Part shown: piece by piece, positions 54,504 through 62,393 of the stretch
Position numbering within the stretch: the stretch's first letter is position 1
How the letters are laid out: every line of letters starts with the position of its first letter
Source: Allacma fusca
Lineage: Eukaryota > Arthropoda > Collembola > Symphypleona > Sminthuridae
DNA: 64,000 nucleotides
Direction: 5' to 3'
Assembly (NCBI GenBank): GCA_947179485.1
Contig: OX359250.1
Location: 32,746,654-32,810,653, forward strand
Position numbers and translations under genes: made by a program
Notes under the pieces: model-generated
What the model saw: the letters and a program-made list of their open reading frames with translations, nothing else
What the model was told of the DNA's origin: nothing
Database searches by the model: none

Positions 54504-57006
54504 GCAAAACTGAAACTGCAAAACTGAAACTGCAAAACTGAAACTGCAAAACTGAAACTGCAAAACTGAAACTGCTATACTGAAACTGCAAAACTGAAAC
54601 TGAAACTGCAAAACTGAAACTGCAAAACTGAAACTGCAAAACTGAAACTGCAAAACTGAAACTGCAAAACTGAAACTGCAAAACTGAAACTGCAAAACTG
54701 AAACTGCAAAACTGAAACTGCAAAACTGAAACTGCAAAACTGAAACTGCAAAACTGAAACTACAAAACTGGAACTGCAAAACTGAAACTGCAAAACTGAA
54801 AGTGCGAAACTGTAACTGGAAAACTGAAACTGCAAAACTGAAACTGCAAAACTGAAACTGCAAAACTGAAACTGCAAAACTGAAACTGCAAAACTGAAAC
54901 TGCAAAACTGAAACTGCAAAAAAGAAACTGCAAAACTGAAACTGCAAAACTGAAACTGCTATGCTGAAACTGCAAAACTGAAACTGAAACTGCAAAACTG
55001 AAACTGAAAAACTGAAACTGCAAAACTGAAACTACAAAACTGAAACTGCAAAACTGAAACTGCAAAACTGAAACTGCAAAACTGAAACTGCAAAACTGAA
55101 ACTGCAAAACTGAAACTGCTATGCTGAAACTGCAAAACTGAAACTGAAACTGCAAAACTGAAACTGCAAAACTGAAACTGCAAAACTGAAACTGCAAAAC
55201 TGAAACTGCAAAACTGAAACTGCAAAACTGAAACTGCAAAACTGTAAGTGCGAAACTGTAACTGGAAAACTGAAACTGCAAAACTGAAACTGCAAAACTG
55301 AAACTGCAAACCTGAAACTGCAAAACTGAAACTGCAAAACTGAAACTGCAAAACTGAAACTGCAAAACTGAAACTGCAAAACTGAAACTGCAAAACTGAA
55401 ACTGCAAAACTGAAACTGCAAAACTGAAACTGCAAAACTGAAACTGCTATGCTGAAACTGCAAAACTGAAACTGAAACTGCAAAACTGAAACTGAAAAAC
55501 TGAAACTGAAAAACTGAAACTGCAAAACTGAAACTGCAAAACTGAAACTGCAAAACTGAAACTGCAAAACTGAAACTGCAAAACTGAAACTGCAAAACTG
55601 AAACTGCAAAACTGAAACTGCTATACTGAAACTGCAAAACTGAAACTGAAACTGCAAAACTGAAACTGCAAAACTGAAACTGCAAAACTGAAACTGCAAA
55701 ACTGAAACTGCAAAACTGAAACTGCAAAACTGAAACTGCAAAACTGAAACTGCAAAACTGAAACTGCAAAACTGAAACTACAAAACTGAAACTGCAAAAC
55801 TGAAACTGCAAAACTGAAAGTGCGAAACTGTAACTGGAAAACTGAAACTGCAAAACTGAAACTGCAAAACTGAAACTGCGAAACTGTAACTGGAAAACTG
55901 AAACTGCAAAACTGAAACTGCAAAACTGAAACTGCAAAACTGAAACTGCAAAACTGAAACTGCAAAACTGAAACTGCAGAACTGAAACTGCAAAACTGAA
56001 ACTGCAAAACTGAAACTGCAAAACTGAAACTGCTATGCTGAAACTGCAAAACTGAAACTGAAACTGCAAAACTGAAACTGAAAAACTGAAACTGCAAAAC
56101 TGAAACTGCAAAACTGAAACTGCAAAACTGAAACTGCAAAACTGAAACTGCAAAACTGAAACTGCAAAACTGAAACTGCAAAACTGAAACTGCAAAACTG
56201 AAACTGCTATGCTGAAACTGCAAAACTGAAACTGAAACTGCAAAACTGAAACTGCAAAACTGAAACTGCAAAACTGAAACTGCAAAACTGAAACTGCAAA
56301 ACTGAAACTGCAAAACTGAAACTGCAAAATTGAATTAATATTTTAAAACTTCAAAAGTATAGTTGCAATTTTTAAACTGCAAAACTGAAACTGCAAAACT
56401 GAAACTGCAAAACTGAAACTGAAAAACTAAAATTGCAGAACTGAAACTGCAGAACTGAAAAAGCAAAACTGAAAAAGCAAAACTGAAAGTGCAAAACTGT
56501 AACTGGAAAACTAAAACTCCAAAACTGAAACTGCAAAACTGAAACTGCAAAACTGAAACTGCAAAACTGAAACTGCAAAACTGAAACTACAAAACTGAAA
56601 CTGCAAAACTGTAAGTGCGAAACTGTAACTGGAAAACTGAAACTGCAAAACTGCAAAACTGAAACTGCAAACCTGAAACTGCAAAACTGAAACTGCAAAA
56701 CTGAAACTGCAAAACTGAAACTGCAAAACTGAAACTGCAAAACTGAAACTGCAAAACTGAAACTGCAAAACTGAAACTGAAACTGCAAAACTGAAACTGC
56801 AAAACTGAAACTGCAAAACTGAAACTGCAAAACTGAAACTGCAAAACTGAAACTGCAAAACTGAAACTGCTATACTGAAACTGATAAACTGAAACTGAAA
56901 CTGCAAAACTGAAACTGCAAAACTGAAACTGCAAAACTGGAACTGCAAAACTGAAACTGCTATGCTGAAACTGCAAAACTGAAACTGAAACTGCAAAACT
57001 GAAACT

Positions 57007-57090
57007 GAAAAACTGAAACTGAAAAACTGAAACTGAAAAACTGAAACTGAAAAACTGAAACTGAAAAACTGAAACTGAAAAACTGAAACT
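57007..57090 (+). repeat. Run of 6 ctgaaaaactgaaa variant units
   Basis: Six successive variant units. The preceding tatgctg lies at 56961 (46 bp before) and the following tatactg at 57163 (73 bp after); both distances are the same in the 7-unit run at 60004. Confidence 0.9.
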
Positions 57091-58254
57091 GCAAAACTGA
57101 AACTGCAAAACTGAAACTGCAAAACTGAAACTGCAAAACTGAAACTGCAAAACTGAAACTGCTATACTGAAACTGCAAAACTGAAACTGAAACTGCAAAA
57201 CTGAAACTGCAAAACTGAAACTGCAAAACTGAAACTGCAAAACTGAAACTGCAAAACTGAAACTGCAAAACTGAAACTGCAAAACTGAAACTGCAAAACT
57301 GAAACTGCAAAACTGAAACTGCAAAACTGAAACTGCAAAACTGAAACTACAAAACTGGAACTGCAAAACTGAAACTGCAAAACTGAAAGTGCGAAACTGT
57401 AACTGGAAAACTGAAACTGCAAAACTGAAACTGCAAAACTGAAACTGCAAAACTGAAACTGCAAAACTGAAACTGCAAAACTGAAACTGCAAAACTGAAA
57501 CTGCAAAAAAGAAACTGCAAAACTGAAACTGCAAAACTGAAACTGCTATGCTGAAACTGCAAAACTGAAACTGAAACTGCAAAACTGAAACTGAAAAACT
57601 GAAACTGCAAAACTGAAACTACAAAACTGAAACTGCAAAACTGAAACTGCAAAACTGAAACTGCAAAACTGAAACTGCAAAACTGAAACTGCAAAACTGA
57701 AACTGCTATGCTGAAACTGCAAAACTGAAACTGATACTGCAAAACTGAAACTGCAAAACTGAAACTGCAAAACTGAAACTGCAAAACTGAAACTGCAAAA
57801 CTGAAACTGCAAAACTGAAACTGCAAAACTGAAACTGCAAAACTGTAAGTGCGAAACTGTAACTGGAAAACTGAAACTGCAAAACTGAAACTGCAAAACT
57901 GAAACTGCAAACCTGAAACTGCAAAACTGAAACTGCAAAACTGAAACTGCAAAACTGAAACTGCAAAACTGAAACTGCAAAACTGAAACTGCAAAACTGA
58001 AACTGCAAAACTGAAACTGCAAAACTGAAACTGCAAAACTGAAACTGCAAAACTGAAACTGCAAAACTGAAACTGCAAAACTGAAACTGCAAAACTGAAA
58101 CTGCAAAACTGAAACTGCTATACTGAAACTGATAAACTGAAACTGAAACTGCAAAACTGAAACTGCAAAGCTGAAACTGCAAAACTGGAACTGCAAAACT
58201 GAAACTGCTATGCTGAAACTGCAAAACTGAAACTGAAACTGCAAAACTGAAACT

Positions 58255-58310
58255 GAAAAACTGAAACTGAAAAACTGAAACTGAAAAACTGAAACTGAAA
58301 AACTGAAACT
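58255..58310 (+). repeat. Run of 4 variant units
   Basis: Four successive ctgaaaaac units after a gctatgctg marker. It is the counterpart of the run at 61252 in the next higher-order copy. Confidence 0.88.
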
Positions 58311-60003
58311 GCAAAACTGAAACTGCAAAACTGAAACTGCAAAACTGAAACTGCAAAACTGAAACTGCTATACTGAAACTGCAAAACTGAAACTGAAACT
58401 GCAAAACTGAAACTGCAAAACTGAAACTGCAAAACTGAAACTGCAAAACTGAAACTGCAAAACTGAAACTGCAAAACTGAAACTGCAAAACTGAAACTGC
58501 AAAACTGAAACTGCAAAACTGAAACTGCAAAACTGAAACTGCAAAACTGAAACTACAAAACTGGAACTGCAAAACTGAAACTGCAAAACTGAAAGTGCGA
58601 AACTGTAACTGGAAAACTGAAACTGCAAAACTGAAACTGCAAAACTGAAACTGCAAAACTGAAACTGCAAAACTGAAACTGCAAAACTGAAACTGCAAAA
58701 CTGAAACTGCAAAACTGAAACTGCAAAAAAGAAACTGCAAAACTGAAACTGCAAAACTGAAACTGCTATGCTGAAACTGCAAAACTGAAACTGAAACTGC
58801 AAAACTGAAACTGAAAAACTGAAACTGCAAAACTGAAACTACAAAACTGAAACTGCAAAACTGAAACTGCAAAACTGAAACTGCAAAACTGAAACTGCGA
58901 AACTGTAACTGGAAAACTGAAACTGCAAAACTGAAACTGCAAAACTGAAACTGCAAAACTGAAACTGCAAAACTGAAACTGCAAAACTGAAACTGCAGAA
59001 CTGAAACTGCAAAACTGAAACTGCAAAACTGAAACTGCAAAACTGAAACTGCTATGCTGAAACTGCAAAACTGAAACTGAAACTGCAAAACTGAAACTGA
59101 AAAACTGAAACTGCAAAACTGAAACTGCAAAACTGAAACTGCAAAACTGAAACTGCAAAACTGAAACTGCAAAACTGAAACTGCAAAACTGAAACTGCAA
59201 AACTGAAACTGCTATGCTGAAACTGCAAAACTGAAACTGAAACTGCAAAACTGAAACTGCAAAACTGAAACTGCAAAACTGAAACTGCAAAACTGAAACT
59301 GCAAAACTGAAACTGCAAAACTGAAACTGCAAAATTGAATTAATATTTTAAAACTTCAAAAGTATAGTTGCAATTTTTAAACTGCAAAACTGAAACTGCA
59401 AAACTGAAACTGCAAAACTGAAACTGAAAAACTAAAATTGCAGAACTGAAACTGCAGAACTGAAAAAGCAAAACTGAAAAAGCAAAACTGAAAGTGCAAA
59501 ACTGTAACTGGAAAACTAAAACTCCAAAACTGAAACTGCAAAACTGAAACTGCAAAACTGAAACTGCAAAACTGAAACTGCAAAACTGAAACTACAAAAC
59601 TGAAACTGCAAAACTGTAAGTGCGAAACTGTAACTGGAAAACTGAAACTGCAAAACTGAAACTGCAAACCTGAAACTGCAAAACTGAAACTGCAAAACTG
59701 AAACTGCAAAACTGAAACTGCAAAACTGAAACTGCAAAACTGAAACTGCAAAACTGAAACTGCAAAACTGAAACTGAAACTGCAAAACTGAAACTGCAAA
59801 ACTGAAACTGCAAAACTGAAACTGCAAAACTGAAACTGCAAAACTGAAACTGCAAAACTGAAACTGCTATACTGAAACTGATAAACTGAAACTGAAACTG
59901 CAAAACTGAAACTGCAAAACTGAAACTGCAAAACTGGAACTGCAAAACTGAAACTGCTATGCTGAAACTGCAAAACTGAAACTGAAACTGCAAAACTGAA
60001 ACT

Positions 60004-60101
60004 GAAAAACTGAAACTGAAAAACTGAAACTGAAAAACTGAAACTGAAAAACTGAAACTGAAAAACTGAAACTGAAAAACTGAAACTGAAAAACTGAAAC
60101 T
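60004..60101 (+). repeat. Run of 7 variant units
   Basis: Seven successive ctgaaaaac units, the longest such run in the window. It equals the 57007 run plus exactly one unit between identical flanks. Confidence 0.9.
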
Positions 60102-61251
60102 GCAAAACTGAAACTGCAAAACTGAAACTGCAAAACTGAAACTGCAAAACTGAAACTGCAAAACTGAAACTGCTATACTGAAACTGCAAAACTGAAACTG
60201 AAACTGCAAAACTGAAACTGCAAAACTGAAACTGCAAAACTGAAACTGCAAAACTGAAACTGCAAAACTGAAACTGCAAAACTGAAACTGCAAAACTGAA
60301 ACTGCAAAACTGAAACTGCAAAACTGAAACTGCAAAACTGAAACTGCAAAACTGAAACTACAAAACTGGAACTGCAAAACTGAAACTGCAAAACTGAAAG
60401 TGCGAAACTGTAACTGGAAAACTGAAACTGCAAAACTGAAACTGCAAAACTGAAACTGCAAAACTGAAACTGCAAAACTGAAACTGCAAAACTGAAACTG
60501 CAAAACTGAAACTGCAAAAAAGAAACTGCAAAACTGAAACTGCAAAACTGAAACTGCTATGCTGAAACTGCAAAACTGAAACTGAAACTGCAAAACTGAA
60601 ACTGAAAAACTGAAACTGCAAAACTGAAACTACAAAACTGAAACTGCAAAACTGAAACTGCAAAACTGAAACTGCAAAACTGAAACTGCAAAACTGAAAC
60701 TGCAAAACTGAAACTGCTATGCTGAAACTGCAAAACTGAAACTGATACTGCAAAACTGAAACTGCAAAACTGAAACTGCAAAACTGAAACTGCAAAACTG
60801 AAACTGCAAAACTGAAACTGCAAAACTGAAACTGCAAAACTGAAACTGCAAAACTGTAAGTGCGAAACTGTAACTGGAAAACTGAAACTGCAAAACTGAA
60901 ACTGCAAAACTGAAACTGCAAACCTGAAACTGCAAAACTGAAACTGCAAAACTGAAACTGCAAAACTGAAACTGCAAAACTGAAACTGCAAAACTGAAAC
61001 TGCAAAACTGAAACTGCAAAACTGAAACTGCAAAACTGAAACTGCAAAACTGAAACTGCAAAACTGAAACTGCAAAACTGAAACTGCAAAACTGAAACTG
61101 CAAAACTGAAACTGCAAAACTGAAACTGCTATACTGAAACTGATAAACTGAAACTGAAACTGCAAAACTGAAACTGCAAAACTGGAACTGCAAAACTGAA
61201 ACTGCTATGCTGAAACTGCAAAACTGAAACTGAAACTGCAAAACTGAAACT

Positions 61252-61307
61252 GAAAAACTGAAACTGAAAAACTGAAACTGAAAAACTGAAACTGAAAAAC
61301 TGAAACT
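61252..61307 (+). repeat. Run of 4 variant units
   Basis: Counterpart of the 58255 run. Here the 14-bp difference between the copies lies in the plain units after the run (73 against 59 bp to the next tatactg), not in the run. Confidence 0.88.
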
Positions 61308-62337
61308 GCAAAACTGAAACTGCAAAACTGAAACTGCAAAACTGAAACTGCAAAACTGAAACTGCAAAACTGAAACTGCTATACTGAAACTGCAAAACTG
61401 AAACTGAAACTGCAAAACTGAAACTGCAAAACTGAAACTGCAAAACTGAAACTGCAAAACTGAAACTGCAAAACTGAAACTGCAAAACTGAAACTGCAAA
61501 ACTGAAACTGCAAAACTGAAACTGCAAAACTGAAACTGCAAAACTGAAACTGCAAAACTGAAACTACAAAACTGGAACTGCAAAACTGAAACTGCAAAAC
61601 TGAAAGTGCGAAACTGTAACTGGAAAACTGAAACTGCAAAACTGAAACTGCAAAACTGAAACTGCAAAACTGAAACTGCAAAACTGAAACTGCAAAACTG
61701 AAACTGCAAAACTGAAACTGCAAAACTGAAACTGCAAAAAAGAAACTGCAAAACTGAAACTGCAAAACTGAAACTGCTATGCTGAAACTGCAAAACTGAA
61801 ACTGAAACTGCAAAACTGAAACTGAAAAACTGAAACTGCAAAACTGAAACTACAAAACTGAAACTGCAAAACTGAAACTGCAAAACTGAAACTGCAAAAC
61901 TGAAACTGCAAAACTGAAACTGCAAAACTGAAACTGCAAAACTGAAACTGCTATGCTGAAACTGCAAAACTGAAACTGAAACTGCAAAACTGAAACTGCT
62001 ATACTGAAACTGCAAAACTGAAACTGCAAAACTGAAACTGCAAAACTGAAACTGCAAAACTGAAACTGCAAAACTGAAACTGCAAAACTGAAACTGCAAA
62101 ACTGAAACTGAAACTGCAAAACTGAAACTGCAAAACTGAAACTGCAAAACTGAAACTGCAAAACTGAAACTGCAAAACTGAAACTGCAAAACTGAAACTG
62201 CTATACTGAAACTGATAAACTGAAACTGAAACTGCAAAACTGAAACTGCAAAACTGAAACTGCAAAACTGGAACTGCAAAACTGAAACTGCTATGCTGAA
62301 ACTGCAAAACTGAAACTGAAACTGCAAAACTGAAACT

Positions 62338-62393
62338 GAAAAACTGAAACTGAAAAACTGAAACTGAAAAACTGAAACTGAAAAACTGAAACT
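62338..62393 (+). repeat. Run of 4 variant units
   Basis: Four successive ctgaaaaac units following gctatgctg and a 6-bp slip, in the rightmost higher-order copy. Two gctatactg markers follow close together (62.44 and 62.47 kb). Confidence 0.88.

Larger units (their letters stand above)
52324..59865 (+). repeat. Four copies of a roughly 530-bp zone IV header
   Basis: Segments beginning with element A at 52324, 53753, 56332 and 59337 share the same series: A, B, actccaaaactg, gaaactacaaaac, gtaagtgcgaaac, gcaaacctg, and a 6-bp slip. The copy at 56332 lacks one 6-bp half near 56650 (gcaaaactgcaaaactg), which changes its offset to the 59337 copy from 3005 to 3011 bp. The element at 63162 starts a different, shorter header. 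Confidence 0.87.
57091..61820 (+). repeat. 3011-bp higher-order repeat (about 57091-58810 and 60102-61820)
   Basis: Constant offset of 3011 bp at gctatactg (57163/60174 and 58369/61380) and at the six-A tracts (57505/60516 and 58725/61736). A stretch of over 700 bp around 57.35-58.08 kb appears identical to 60.36-61.09 kb when read through. Local offset falls to 2997 bp around the ctgaaaaac runs, where single units were gained or lost. Confidence 0.88.
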
